Source: Caulobacter rhizosphaerae (GTDB lineage: Bacteria > Pseudomonadota > Alphaproteobacteria > Caulobacterales > Caulobacteraceae). From it: DNA of 64,000 nucleotides. Shown here piece by piece: positions 42,425-51,281 of this stretch. The stretch lies in the NCBI RefSeq assembly GCF_010977555.1, contig NZ_CP048815.1:3960501-4024500 (forward strand). The letters run 5' to 3'. Position numbers and translations under genes: made by a program. Each line of letters starts with the position of its first letter. Position 1 is the first letter of the stretch. Under the pieces are notes generated by a model. It saw nothing but the letters and a program-made list of their open reading frames with translations. It made no database searches and was not told the origin of the DNA.

Positions 42425-43566
42425 ACGGCAAGCACGGCCTCACGGCCCCGGCGCAGCCGCCCGCCCTCCCCGTCCCCGCATCGCCCCCGCCGCCGGTCCA
42501 GGACGAACGGCGCGATCCGGCCAAGGTGCTGGTGGCCGAGGCCCTGGCGCTCTATGCGGCGGAGCGGGCGCGAACCTCGGGCCTGGACCCGGCCACCTTC
42601 GACGGCTTCATCGCCAAGCTGCTGGATGGGTGGGGCGAGCGCACGCTCGACCAGGTCAAGCGCTCGACCTGCCAGGCCTATGCGGCCCACCGCCAGAGCC
42701 AGCCCAACGCCAACTACAAGAAAAACCCCGCCGCCGCGCCGCGGGTCTCCAGCGAGACCGCCCGGCGCGAGCTGGAAGAACTCAACAGCGCCATCGCCCA
42801 CTGGGACGGCGAACACAAGCTGACCCAGCGCCCCGCCGTGTGGTTGCCCGACAAGGCGGTCAGCCCGCGCGACGCCCTGACCCGCGACCAGGCCGCCCGG
42901 CTGCTCAAGGCGGCCCTGGGCTGGCGGCGCGAGGCGGACGGCGCCTGGGTGCGGCTGGGCCCCTCGGCCCGCGCCAACCGCGCGCACCTGCGACGGTTCA
43001 TCCTGATGGGCCTCTATACCGGCACCCGCCACAAGGTCATGCGGCTGCTGCTCTGGGAGGAAGCCCTGCACCAGGCCTGGGTCGATCTGGACAAGGGGAT
43101 CGTCTATCGGCGCGGCCGCGGCGAGCGCGAGAGCAACAAGCGCCGTCCGGTCGTCCGGTTGCCGCCGCGCCTGCTGGCGCACCTGCGCCGCTGGCGGGCC
43201 ATGGACCAGGCCCGCGAGATCGCCCTGCGGCGGGACGACGAGGCCTTCCGGCTGGTCAGTGTGCTGCACCACGGCGGCAAACCGCTGGCCGGCAAGATCC
43301 GCCGCGGGTTCGAGGGCTGCGTGCGCGACGCGGGGCTGGAGGCGGAGATCACGCCGCACTGGATGCGCCACACCGCCGCCACCTGGCTGATGGAGGGCGG
43401 GGCGGACATGTGGCTGGCGGCCGGCTATCTGGGCATGAGCGTCCAGACCCTGGAAAAGCACTACGGCCACCACCGGCCCGGCTACCAGGCCGAAGCCGTC
43501 GCCGCGATCGGCCGCCGCGCGCCGCCGCGTCCTGGTCCGGAACCAGCAAGCTTGGCGCGGCGCTGA
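42250..43566 (+). CDS. Tyrosine recombinase/integrase
   Basis: A 438-residue phage-type integrase. The N-terminal arm-binding and core-binding domains (residues 1-200) precede a catalytic domain with Arg in LYTGTRHKVMRLLLW, a Lys/Arg-rich beta turn (RESNKRRPVVRL), HWMRHTAATWLM (HxxR) and the nucleophile Tyr in LEKHYGHHRPGY. It overlaps the excisionase-like gene in another frame. It should integrate the mobile region at a chromosomal att site; no tRNA lies next to it, so the att site is not obvious. Confidence 0.9.
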   Translation: MPRSAKGPRLYLRKARRDPRTGRALPDTYFIRDGQTELGTGCGPGQLAQAEAQLLDYLNGKHGLTAPAQPPALPVPASPPPPVQDERRDPAKVLVAEALALYAAERARTSGLDPATFDGFIAKLLDGWGERTLDQVKRSTCQAYAAHRQSQPNANYKKNPAAAPRVSSETARRELEELNSAIAHWDGEHKLTQRPAVWLPDKAVSPRDALTRDQAARLLKAALGWRREADGAWVRLGPSARANRAHLRRFILMGLYTGTRHKVMRLLLWEEALHQAWVDLDKGIVYRRGRGERESNKRRPVVRLPPRLLAHLRRWRAMDQAREIALRRDDEAFRLVSVLHHGGKPLAGKIRRGFEGCVRDAGLEAEITPHWMRHTAATWLMEGGADMWLAAGYLGMSVQTLEKHYGHHRPGYQAEAVAAIGRRAPPRPGPEPASLARR

Positions 43567-43609
43567 CCCCGGCCGCAAGTGAGATCCTATGATCGCACGA
43601 CGGCCGGCC

Positions 43610-43651
43610 GGCGGGCCACGGGGTCCTTGTCGGGACCCTGGCGGGCCCGCC
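43610..43651. terminator. Bidirectional hairpin between integrase and TonB receptor
   Basis: Outer arms GGCGGGCC and GGCCCGCC-like, inner arms GGTCC and GGACC around TTGTCG, make a long stem between the convergent genes. No T-run is present on either strand. Confidence 0.5.
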
Positions 43652-43681
43652 AGTCAGCTCACGCGCGGGGCGAAGCCCGCG

Positions 43682-45970
43682 TCAGAACGTCCGGCGCAGG
43701 GTCGCGCCGATTTCACGATCGTTGGTGACCGTGCCGATGCGCAGGCCCGACGGGACCCCGAAGATGGTCCAGGGACCGCCGTCGGTGTCTTCCTGCACCT
43801 TGTTGAAGATGTTCTTGGCCCACAGGCTCAGTTCCCAGTCCCGCGAGGGATTGAAGACGCCCACCGAGCCGTTGACGGTGGTGTAGCCCGAGAAGGTCCG
43901 GCCGGTCTGCGGGAAGTAGGAGCTGCTGCGCGTGAACGAGTTCAGGCGCACATAGGCCGGGAACTGGCCGAGGCTGAAGTCATAGCTCGTATTGGCGCTG
44001 AAGCTGATGCTGGGCAGCGAGCCCAGCGGCCCGTTGGACCGGCAGAGGCTGACAAAGCGCCCCTTCTGGACCATCGGCGTGCCGTTCACGTCCAGGACGC
44101 CGTCGCCATTGTAGTCGTTGCAGGGCAGCTCGGCGTCGGCGAAGTGGGCCTTGGTATAGGTGAAGATCCCGCCGATCCGCCAGTTGTCGGTGACCTTGGC
44201 GTTGAGCTCCAGCTCGAAGCCCTTGCTCACCGCGTCGCCGTTGCCGGTCATGGTGCCAAAACACAGGGGCCCGTTGGCCAGGCCGTTGTCGGTGCCGTAG
44301 GCCAGGCCGTTGGGGTTGGGCACGCCGGTGCAGGCGACGTTGAACTGCGAGGTGATGTAGCCGTCGTACTTCTGGTCGAAGTAGGCGATGTTGGCCGTCA
44401 CGCGCTCGAGCCACAGGGTCTTGAAGCCCACTTCCATCGACCGCGAGTGTTCATCCTCGAAATTGCCGAAGCTGGCCGGGATGACCGGACGCGGCGCGGC
44501 GTTGGCGCCGCCCGAGCCGGGACGGAACGAGGTGCCGTAGGAGACGTAGCCCATCACGTCCGGGGTGAACTGGTGCTGATAGCTGGCGTTGCCGGTGGTG
44601 GCGTTATACGAGCGCTTGGAGCCGTTCACCCGATTGGTGATGTCGACCTTGCTGTAGCGCACGCCGACCTGCAGGCTGTCCTTGTCGGTGAAGGCGAACT
44701 TCTGGGTCGTGAAGACGCCGAAGTCCTTGGTCGTGTTCCGGTTCAGCTGGCCGGTGAACAGCGGCGGCAGGTTGGCCACCCCGTTGGTGCGCGCGTTCTG
44801 GGCGAAGACGCCGTAGGTGAAGTTGTAGAAGCCGTCCCCGTTCGACTGCACGCGCAGCTCGTTGGAATAGCTGCGGCGCTTGGTCAGGACGTCGATGTAG
44901 CGGCCGAAATTGTTGGCCTCGCCGATGCCGGCGAAGTCGAAGTTCAGGTCGGTATAGTACTTGGTGTCGTTGTAGCCGCCGACATAGTTCAGATCGATGT
45001 TGTCGGTCAGGCCGTAGCGCGCGTTGAGCGTCAGCAGCGCGCCGCGATAGGAATTGGGGTTGGCGCCCTGGGTCAGGGCGATCTTGTCCTTCAGGGTGAA
45101 GGTGCGTCCGCAGGCCACCGAGCTGACCAGGATCGCGCCGCCCTGATCGCCGGCGCAGGGCGCGCGACCGGTGATCTGGCGGTAGAAATCGCCTTCCTGC
45201 TTGGTGTACTGCGCCATCAGGTCGGCCGAGAACCGATCGGTCGGCGCCCAGTTCAAGCTGCCGCGCAGGACCTTGGTTTCCTGGTAGGTGCTCTTGCCGT
45301 TGTTGATGTTCTTGACCTCGGTCAGGCCGTTGTGGTCGTAGACGCCGGCCAGACGGAAGGCCAGGGTGTCGCTGATCGGCCCGCCATAGGCGGCTTCCAC
45401 GCGCTGGCCGTCATGATCGCTGACCGTGGCCGTCGCATAGCCGCTATATTCGGAGAAGCTGCCCTTCTGGGTGGCGATGGTCAGGGCGCCGGACGGCGAG
45501 GGCCGGCCGCGCAGCGTGCCTTGCGGCCCCTTGAGGACTTCGATCTGGCCGATGTCCAGCGTGGCGGCGAAGGCGTCGAACACGGTGATCGGCACTTCGT
45601 TCAGATAGGTCTCGACGGTGTTGGTCGAGGGGCCGCCGCCGCTGGGCATCTTGATCCCGCGCAGCGAGATCGACTGCTCGGAGGGGGTCGTCATGGTCAG
45701 GGACAGGCCGCCGACCACCTGGGTCAGCTCGATCGTGTTCTGGACGTGCAGATCAGCGATGGTCGAGGCCGAAACGACGTTGATCGTCTGGGCGACCTTT
45801 TGCACGGGCTCGGCCCGCTTGTTGGCCGTCACGATCACGACGTCCAGTTCGGTCGCCGGTCCCGAGCCCGCGACGGACTGCGCCGAGGCGGCCGAAGCCA
45901 TGACCAGGAGACTCGCGCCGACCATGTAACCCACGGCCGCACGCGGCGCCACAAAAGCACCTCTCAACAT
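43682..45970 (-). CDS. TonB-dependent receptor
   Basis: A 762-residue outer-membrane receptor with a signal peptide (GYMVGASLLVMASAASAQS), a TonB-box-like DVVIVTANKR, plug (ISLRGIKMPSGGG, IGQIEVLKGPQGTLRGRPSPSGALTIAT) and a barrel ending in GATLRRTF. GGGAGGG sits ten bases before ATG 45970. The Cys pairs in loops (ACTGVPNP, LCFG, PCNDY, LCRS) may brace extracellular loops. There is no STN domain, so no FecR signalling. It lies upstream-facing the MarR/tannase genes and probably takes up a plant-derived aromatic or oligosaccharide, an inference from context. Confidence 0.9.
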   Translation of the reverse strand: MLRGAFVAPRAAVGYMVGASLLVMASAASAQSVAGSGPATELDVVIVTANKRAEPVQKVAQTINVVSASTIADLHVQNTIELTQVVGGLSLTMTTPSEQSISLRGIKMPSGGGPSTNTVETYLNEVPITVFDAFAATLDIGQIEVLKGPQGTLRGRPSPSGALTIATQKGSFSEYSGYATATVSDHDGQRVEAAYGGPISDTLAFRLAGVYDHNGLTEVKNINNGKSTYQETKVLRGSLNWAPTDRFSADLMAQYTKQEGDFYRQITGRAPCAGDQGGAILVSSVACGRTFTLKDKIALTQGANPNSYRGALLTLNARYGLTDNIDLNYVGGYNDTKYYTDLNFDFAGIGEANNFGRYIDVLTKRRSYSNELRVQSNGDGFYNFTYGVFAQNARTNGVANLPPLFTGQLNRNTTKDFGVFTTQKFAFTDKDSLQVGVRYSKVDITNRVNGSKRSYNATTGNASYQHQFTPDVMGYVSYGTSFRPGSGGANAAPRPVIPASFGNFEDEHSRSMEVGFKTLWLERVTANIAYFDQKYDGYITSQFNVACTGVPNPNGLAYGTDNGLANGPLCFGTMTGNGDAVSKGFELELNAKVTDNWRIGGIFTYTKAHFADAELPCNDYNGDGVLDVNGTPMVQKGRFVSLCRSNGPLGSLPSISFSANTSYDFSLGQFPAYVRLNSFTRSSSYFPQTGRTFSGYTTVNGSVGVFNPSRDWELSLWAKNIFNKVQEDTDGGPWTIFGVPSGLRIGTVTNDREIGATLRRTF

Positions 45971-46381
45971 ATCTTGTTCCCTCCCGAATGGGGCTTGAGC
46001 GCCCCTATTTCGATTGGACGACGCCGGTTCGACCTCGCCCCCGATTGATTATTATCGAAAATGACAAATGCGCAATCATAAACGGTAAAATTCCGTCGCC
46101 CATGATGGCGTATAGCCATCATATCCGCGCCTGACCTCGCATCCCGTGGCGGTACGGCGACGCAACAATCCCTTATTCGTCAAGGGTAATCGGCCCGACT
46201 GGCCTTCCCGACCTTGCGCCGAAGCCCCCCTCTACCCGCACGAAATTGACGCTCAAAATAGATCACATTGGCGCACAAGGAGACGGCAAACGTGAGCGAT
46301 GAGCGCCATAAGCGCGCGGCGAGACTGCCCGCTCCCGGCGATGCGGCGCGGGGCGGTCGACTCAAAGACCGGGCCCCGCGC
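45971..46381. promoter_or_regulatory. Promoter region of the TonB receptor
   Basis: About 410 bases without a gene, noticeably AT-rich between 46030 and 46130 (TGATTATTATCG, ATCATAAACGG). It contains the inverted repeat at 46102-46122. The MarR gene ends at 46382 and is read in the same direction, so the receptor probably has its own promoter here. Confidence 0.5.
46102..46122. promoter_or_regulatory. Inverted repeat, candidate operator of the TonB receptor
   Basis: ATGATGGC, five bases (GTATA), GCCATCAT: perfect 8-bp arms in the AT-rich promoter region, about 130 bases before the receptor start. The candidates to bind it are the MarR protein directly upstream or one of the two GntR-type proteins. 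Confidence 0.45.
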
Positions 46382-46846
46382 CTAGAGCGCCGCGATCCGC
46401 TTCAAGGCCTCCAGCACTGCGGCAATGTCCGCGTCCCCCAGACAGGCCAGCAGCCGGCGATCGTGGCCCGCGTGGGCTTCACTGGCCAGGGCCAGCAACC
46501 GCTGGCCTTGCGCGGTCAGCGACAGGGCGCGCAGCCGCCGGTCGGCCGCCACGGGCGAGCGCCGCACCAGCCCCTGGCGGCGCAGCCCGTCGATGATGGT
46601 CTTCAGGTTCGGCGGCTGGATCTGCAACGCCGCGCTGATGGCCTGCTGCGTGAGGCCTGGCGTCTTGCCGATGACCACCAGCACCGAGAACTCCGTCACC
46701 CGCAGCCCATGGGGCCGCAAGGTCGTGATCAGGTCTTGGAAGACGGCGAGCTGCGCCAGGCGCAGGCGCAGGCCGATATTGTTTTCCAGGCCGCCAAGGT
46801 CGGGCGTGGGGTCCTTGCAGCGTGGCGCGGCCGGGTCGTCTGACAT
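46382..46846 (-). CDS. MarR-family transcriptional regulator
   Basis: A 154-residue winged-helix regulator started at ATG 46846. The core is GLRVTEFSVLVVIGKTPGLTQQAISAALQIQPPNLKTIIDGLRRQGLVRRSPVAADRRLRALSLTAQG, given here by its span: helix-turn-helix at about residues 65-95 and the wing with DRR at about 100-110. MarR proteins usually sense phenolic compounds. It lies between the tannase-like enzyme and the TonB receptor, all on the minus strand, so it may repress either. Confidence 0.88.
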   Translation of the reverse strand: MSDDPAAPRCKDPTPDLGGLENNIGLRLRLAQLAVFQDLITTLRPHGLRVTEFSVLVVIGKTPGLTQQAISAALQIQPPNLKTIIDGLRRQGLVRRSPVAADRRLRALSLTAQGQRLLALASEAHAGHDRRLLACLGDADIAAVLEALKRIAAL

Positions 46847-47066
46847 GGGAAAGCCTGGCTCCGGCGCGATGAGGGCCGACCTTGCTGGCGCCCCGGCCTG
46901 GAGGTCGCCTCCAGGCCGCGCGTCGGCGCGGCCAAGGTGAAAGGCGGCGAGGGTCGGCGTTCGGACAGGCCCGGCGCCAGGCGCGGCCGCGGCGTCGTTC
47001 CAGACCCCGCCCGCATCACCGCGCCGCCCCGTCAGACCGATCGTCGTGATCGGGACGGGCCTTCGA

Positions 47067-48824
47067 CTAGGAAGAGCGTTTGTTGGGCGGCCCCTTGCCA
47101 GGCCCGCCGCGCCGGCAAGAGAAGCTTTCGGCGCGCTCGGGATCGCCGCGCCCCGAATAGACGGCGATGGCGGGATAGGCGCACAGCGGGCGGGTGCGGC
47201 CCGGCCACGGCGCATCGCGCCCGGCCGTGGCGAGGATCCGATCCGGGGCCTGGCCCTGCTCCACCCAGGCCACCAAGGCGGTGAAGGCGTCGAACTGGTC
47301 GGTCGCCGGCCCGCCCATGCAGTGGTTCATGCCCGGGACGGGAAAGACCCGAACGAACTCGGCCGCCCGGCCGTCGAAGCGCGCATCGACCTCCCGATAC
47401 CAGGCCAGGGTGTCGTTGATCGAGAAGACGGCGTCCGAGGCGCCATGCGGCACGATCAGGCGGCCGCCACGGGCCTTGAACGCGGCCAGGTCGGATGAGC
47501 GCGCGGCGTTGTCCTCCCAGGCCGAACGGGTGAACGGCGGGGCCACGGCGTAGATCTTGGCCGCGTCGCGATCAAAGTCGTAGGCCATCGCGAAGGCCAT
47601 CTTGGCCTTGTCGTCCGGCAGGCCGCGCGGCGGGGTGGAAAACACCGCCGCCAGCGAGCCCATGCCCAGGGAGACGTTGAAGGCCGGCAGCGGCGGCTGG
47701 GTCAGGCCCAGGGTCCAAAGCCGCCAGCCCGGCGCGGCGAGCCCGCCATCCCAGGGCCAGTCGCTGTAGAGCGCCGCGCCGGCCTTGGTCTTGGGGCCGG
47801 CGAACACCCGCAGCATGGCCCCCACCTGGGCCGAGGTCAGGCATCCGTCGGCCTTGGCGCCGGAACAGGTGACGCGCTTGAGCCGCGGGCGAACCTTGGC
47901 GGTCGAACAGGCTTCAAAGGCGCCGACGACGCCGTCGGCCAAGCCGTCGTCGCGGTCGCAGGCCGCCAGAACCGCCTTTTGCACCAGGCCCAGGTCCGTG
48001 TCGGAAAAGGTCCCGACCAGGTCGCGCACGCTCGGCGCGGGGTTGGCGACCAGCCGTCCGAAGGTCTGGGTGCTCCAGGCCTCGGCCAGCGCCGCGCGCG
48101 GCAGTGAAAAGCCGGGCGCCCCGGCCAGGACGCCGTCGAAGGCGTCGGGATAGCGCTGGGCCAGCGCCATGCCCTCCTGGCCGCCCTTCGAGCAGCCGGC
48201 GAAATACGACCGCACCGGAGCGCGGCCATAGAAGGCGCGCACGCCGGCCTTGGCCGCGTCGGTGGTCAGCTTCAGCGAGGCGTGGCCATAGTTGAGCCGC
48301 GCGATCGGGTCGAAGCCGAAGGACAGCTCGCCGCCGTGCTCGGCCAGGGCGTTGCGCTGGTTGTCATGGCCCGAGTCCTGGCTGACCACCGCATAGCCCT
48401 GGGCCAGGGCGACCTGGCCGCCGAAGAACGGGACCGCGCCCATGGCGTCGCCCAGGACGCCGTTGCTGCCGCCGCCGCCCTGGAACAGGAACCGCCCGTT
48501 CCAGTCGAGCGGCAGGCGAAGATGGAAGCCCACCGCGTAGCCCTGTCCATCGACGCCGGTCCGAGCCTGCAGATGGCCGATCACCTCGCAATGGGCGGGC
48601 GCGCGAGACCCTTGGGCCGGCCGCAGGATCGCCGAGTCGATTCTGGTGGTCGGATCGGGCCACAGGGCCCCCTGCGCCAGCGCCGCGCAGGCGCTGGCCG
48701 AGGCGGGCGATGACGCCGCCGCGGCGGCCTGATCCTGGCCTTGGGCCAGGGCGGCCGCGCCGCCGAGCAACATCGCGGCGCACGCCGCCGTGGCGCAGAG
48801 CAGCCTCTTCAATACGATGGCCAT
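47067..48824 (-). CDS. Tannase/feruloyl esterase family protein
   Basis: A 585-residue secreted esterase with a signal peptide (LLCATAACAAMLLGGAAALAQ). The nucleophile is in YFAGCSKGGQEGMALAQRYP, preceded by SFGFDPIARLNYGHASLKLTTDAAK, the acid in IVPHGASDAVFSINDT and the His in VPGMNHCMGG. The CS-D-HC arrangement, with Cys next to Ser and His, is diagnostic of the tannase family, where they form a disulfide. It cleaves gallate or hydroxycinnamate esters. It is divergent from the GntR-type gene at 49032, with an operator-like repeat between. Confidence 0.87.
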   Translation of the reverse strand: MAIVLKRLLCATAACAAMLLGGAAALAQGQDQAAAAASSPASASACAALAQGALWPDPTTRIDSAILRPAQGSRAPAHCEVIGHLQARTGVDGQGYAVGFHLRLPLDWNGRFLFQGGGGSNGVLGDAMGAVPFFGGQVALAQGYAVVSQDSGHDNQRNALAEHGGELSFGFDPIARLNYGHASLKLTTDAAKAGVRAFYGRAPVRSYFAGCSKGGQEGMALAQRYPDAFDGVLAGAPGFSLPRAALAEAWSTQTFGRLVANPAPSVRDLVGTFSDTDLGLVQKAVLAACDRDDGLADGVVGAFEACSTAKVRPRLKRVTCSGAKADGCLTSAQVGAMLRVFAGPKTKAGAALYSDWPWDGGLAAPGWRLWTLGLTQPPLPAFNVSLGMGSLAAVFSTPPRGLPDDKAKMAFAMAYDFDRDAAKIYAVAPPFTRSAWEDNAARSSDLAAFKARGGRLIVPHGASDAVFSINDTLAWYREVDARFDGRAAEFVRVFPVPGMNHCMGGPATDQFDAFTALVAWVEQGQAPDRILATAGRDAPWPGRTRPLCAYPAIAVYSGRGDPERAESFSCRRGGPGKGPPNKRSS

Positions 48825-48946
48825 CGGCCGCCTCCCCACACTTGGCGCTGCTCTGTTCCGAGGCGCTCGCGGCACGCTAGGGACGCGGCCTGGACAAAAA
48901 CAGGCGCCGGATTTGTCCGACTTGGCGCGGAGCGCTGCGACAAAAT

Positions 48947-48963
48947 AGTTATACCAAATAACT
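48947..48963. promoter_or_regulatory. Inverted repeat in tannase/GntR divergent promoter
   Basis: AGTTAT, five bases (ACCAA), ATAACT. Perfect 6-bp arms in the only AT-rich part of the 207-base gap between the two divergent genes, about 70 bases before the regulator start. TTGGTAT-type half sites are common among GntR proteins, so autoregulation is plausible. Confidence 0.45.
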
Positions 48964-49031
48964 TGACTTCAAATCCTGGCCGGAGAGCTAATCGTCCAAA
49001 CCGCCCCTCAGAGGGCCGGGAGGAAGCCATC

Positions 49032-50264
49032 ATGCGCACGATCGATCCGGGCGGCGGCGCTCGCCTCGTCCTCGAACCGCAAGACCTGGAAACCCGCGGC
49101 CCCGAATATGCCGCCATCGCCAAGGGCTCGATCGCCCCCTGGCGGCTGGGCCCGGCCACGGCCATGGCGCTCGAGGATTCGATCCAGCGCGAAGGCTGGC
49201 CCGCGGGCGCGGTCTGCGAATCCGAAAAGACCATGGCCGAGCATTTCGGGGTCGGCGTGCGGCTGATGCGGCAAGCCTTCCGGATCCTGCAGGCGCGGGG
49301 CGCGGGGCGGCCGCAACGCGGCCGCAACGGCGGCCTGGTGGTTCTGCGCCCCGACCTGGACGCCGCGGCCGCCGCGCTGTCCGACAACCTGCGCTGGAGC
49401 GGGGTGACCCCCGAGGAGGTGCGCGAGGCGCGCGAGGTGCTGGCCCCGTCGCAAGCCGGCGGCGCGATCGATCCGGGACGAGCCCTGGCCCTGGCCGGTT
49501 TCGAACGGTTCCTGGCCACGGTCGCCGGTCCCTCCGAGGCCCTGCGCATGCAGTTGCAGCTTCCGGAGACGATCCGCGCCAACCGGGCCAGCCACATGGC
49601 CTGGATCATCGGCCAGGGCATCACCCACGAGCGCTGCCGAAACGGCGACCGGCTGGGGTCGTTATGGGACCTGACCGAAAAGCACGGTGTCAGCCTGGCG
49701 GTGGCGATCGACGCGATCCGGATTCTCGAGGACGCCGGGGTGGTGGTCTGCGTCAAGGGCCGAAGCGGCGGCGTCAACCTGAGGCTCCCCCAGAGCGAGG
49801 CGGTCATCGCTCTGATGCACGGCTACCTGGCCGCCGCCGGCGCGGCCGAGGAGCAATGCGTGGTCGTCTGCCATCAGCTCAACATCCGCGCCGCGCGCAA
49901 AGTCGCCGAAAGCCGGTCCCCCGAGCTGATCGCCCTGGTCGAGGACATCCATCGACGCATGGCCAGCGCCCAGGGGGACAGCGTCATGACCACCTGGTAC
50001 GCGTTGCAAAAGACCCTGCACGATCACGCCGGCAACCGCGCGCTACATCTGATCACCCGATGCCTGGCGGCCTATACGGTGCGATCGAGCGCCATCGACG
50101 CTCAGCCGCTCGACCCGCGCTTCCTCGACAACATGGTCCAGGCCACCGGGGTGATGGTCGCGGCGATCCGGGCCGGCGACGCGGCCGGCGCCGAGCAGGG
50201 CCAATGCCTGACCCGGCGCGTGCTGGACGAGCGGTCTCCGGCTCAGCGCGCCGCCGCCGCCTGA
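49032..50264 (+). CDS. Double-headed GntR-type regulator 1
   Basis: A 410-residue protein with two GntR-like winged helices in one chain: residues 45-110 (ALEDSIQREGWPAGAVCESE, EHFGVGVRLMRQAFRILQAR, GRPQRGRNGGLVVLRP) and residues 190-255 (ITHERCRNGDRLGSLWDLTE, VSLAVAIDAIRILEDAGVV, VKGRSGGVNLRLP). Each is followed by a helical part; the last (YALQKTLHDHAGNRALHLITRCL) resembles an FCD ligand domain. A paralog of the same layout is at 61236-62546. GGGAGGA supports ATG 49032. It probably regulates the tannase, the glycosidases or itself. Confidence 0.8.
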   Translation: MRTIDPGGGARLVLEPQDLETRGPEYAAIAKGSIAPWRLGPATAMALEDSIQREGWPAGAVCESEKTMAEHFGVGVRLMRQAFRILQARGAGRPQRGRNGGLVVLRPDLDAAAAALSDNLRWSGVTPEEVREAREVLAPSQAGGAIDPGRALALAGFERFLATVAGPSEALRMQLQLPETIRANRASHMAWIIGQGITHERCRNGDRLGSLWDLTEKHGVSLAVAIDAIRILEDAGVVVCVKGRSGGVNLRLPQSEAVIALMHGYLAAAGAAEEQCVVVCHQLNIRAARKVAESRSPELIALVEDIHRRMASAQGDSVMTTWYALQKTLHDHAGNRALHLITRCLAAYTVRSSAIDAQPLDPRFLDNMVQATGVMVAAIRAGDAAGAEQGQCLTRRVLDERSPAQRAAAA

Positions 50265-50289
50265 TCGGCCCGGGGCGGGGGCTGGAGGC

Positions 50290-50937
50290 TCACCCGCCGG
50301 CGCCGGCGGCGGCCATATGCTGGGTCAGTTGCTCCGGCGGCCCGAACAGCACGCCGGTCGGCAGGAGCCTGGCCTGGGCGCCCTGCCCCACCACCACGGT
50401 CGGAACCCCGCTGGCCCCCAAACGGCTCATCGTCCCGCGGGCCTGCGCGATCCGCAGCCGATGGCGCTCGAGCAGGGCGGGACCGGCTTTGGCGGCGGCC
50501 TCCGCGGCCCAGCCCAGGCCTTGCGTTTCCAGCACCGCCCGCAGCACCGGCGTGGCGGTGATGTCGAGGCCTTCGACGTAGCGGGCCGCCTGCAGGGCCT
50601 TGAGCGCCTCGAACTCGCGATCGGGCTCCACGGAGGCCACCGCGCTCAGGGCCAAGGTCGCCGGACCGCTGTCGAACAAGCAGCCGCGATCGGCCAAGAC
50701 CGTGTCGCGGTAGCGTTCCGAGAAGACCTGGCCGGTCATCCGCGCGATCCGCTGGTCGCTGGTCCAGGCGAAGCTGGCGAACGCCGCATCCATGCGGCGC
50801 GCGCCCTCGCCCGAAAACAGGCCCGTGGGGGCCGTTCGAAGCGCGACGCCCGCGCGCCGCAGGCGATCAAGCGCCGGCGCGGCGCCGTAGCACCAGCCGC
50901 AAAGGGGATCGAAGAGATAGGTGACCGCTTGGCCCAT
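50290..50937 (-). CDS. DsbA-family (FrnE-like) thioredoxin-fold protein
   Basis: A 215-residue thioredoxin-fold protein with active site CGWC in TYLFDPLCGWCYGAAPAL near residue 13, an all-helical insertion and the cis-Pro region GASGVPTVVVG. No signal peptide, so it is cytoplasmic, unlike classical DsbA. Members include FrnE-like oxidoreductases and 2-hydroxychromene-2-carboxylate isomerase relatives; the CxxC favours a redox role. It is read opposite to the YceI gene, sharing the 344-base promoter region. Confidence 0.8.
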   Translation of the reverse strand: MGQAVTYLFDPLCGWCYGAAPALDRLRRAGVALRTAPTGLFSGEGARRMDAAFASFAWTSDQRIARMTGQVFSERYRDTVLADRGCLFDSGPATLALSAVASVEPDREFEALKALQAARYVEGLDITATPVLRAVLETQGLGWAAEAAAKAGPALLERHRLRIAQARGTMSRLGASGVPTVVVGQGAQARLLPTGVLFGPPEQLTQHMAAAGAGG

Positions 50938-51281
50938 GGGAAATCCTCTCGACGGTCAGATAGCGGCGCGAACCGCGCGGCTGTAGGTCGATAAAAAGCG
51001 ACCAGGCGTATGCCCCTGGCATACAATCAGACCGCCAACGCCGCCCACGCTCGCCCGCCCAGAGCCATGTCATCGCCTTGGGCGCGGCGTTTTTCGAAAG
51101 GCGGGCGTCCAATCTGGCGAGCGATCGCGGGGACCTCGCGCGTCCACGGCGGCCGCGGCCGCCTGGGCGTCAAACGCCAATGTCCAATTCCGGGCCCTTG
51201 TTTCGGGTCGCCGCGAAAGCTCGACTGAGGCTCGCGCCCACGACGATCGTGCCCGGCGCCGCTTTCGTTGGAGTCTCTTTG
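50938..51281. promoter_or_regulatory. Divergent promoter region between DsbA-like and YceI genes
   Basis: 344 bases with no supported gene. It contains the palindrome at 51008-51024. The half nearer YceI is GC-rich and looks like untranslated leader. Confidence 0.45.
51008..51024. promoter_or_regulatory. 17-bp palindrome, candidate operator
   Basis: GTATGCC, CCT, GGCATAC: perfect 7-bp arms, 70 bases from the DsbA-like start. GTATGCC-type half sites are frequent among FCD-type GntR regulators, but no assignment is possible here. Confidence 0.45.

Noticed and set aside
43589..46048. An 819-codon plus-strand frame opposite the TonB receptor
   Set aside because: Antisense shadow with low-complexity Val/Gly/Ala sequence; the receptor frame has all landmarks.
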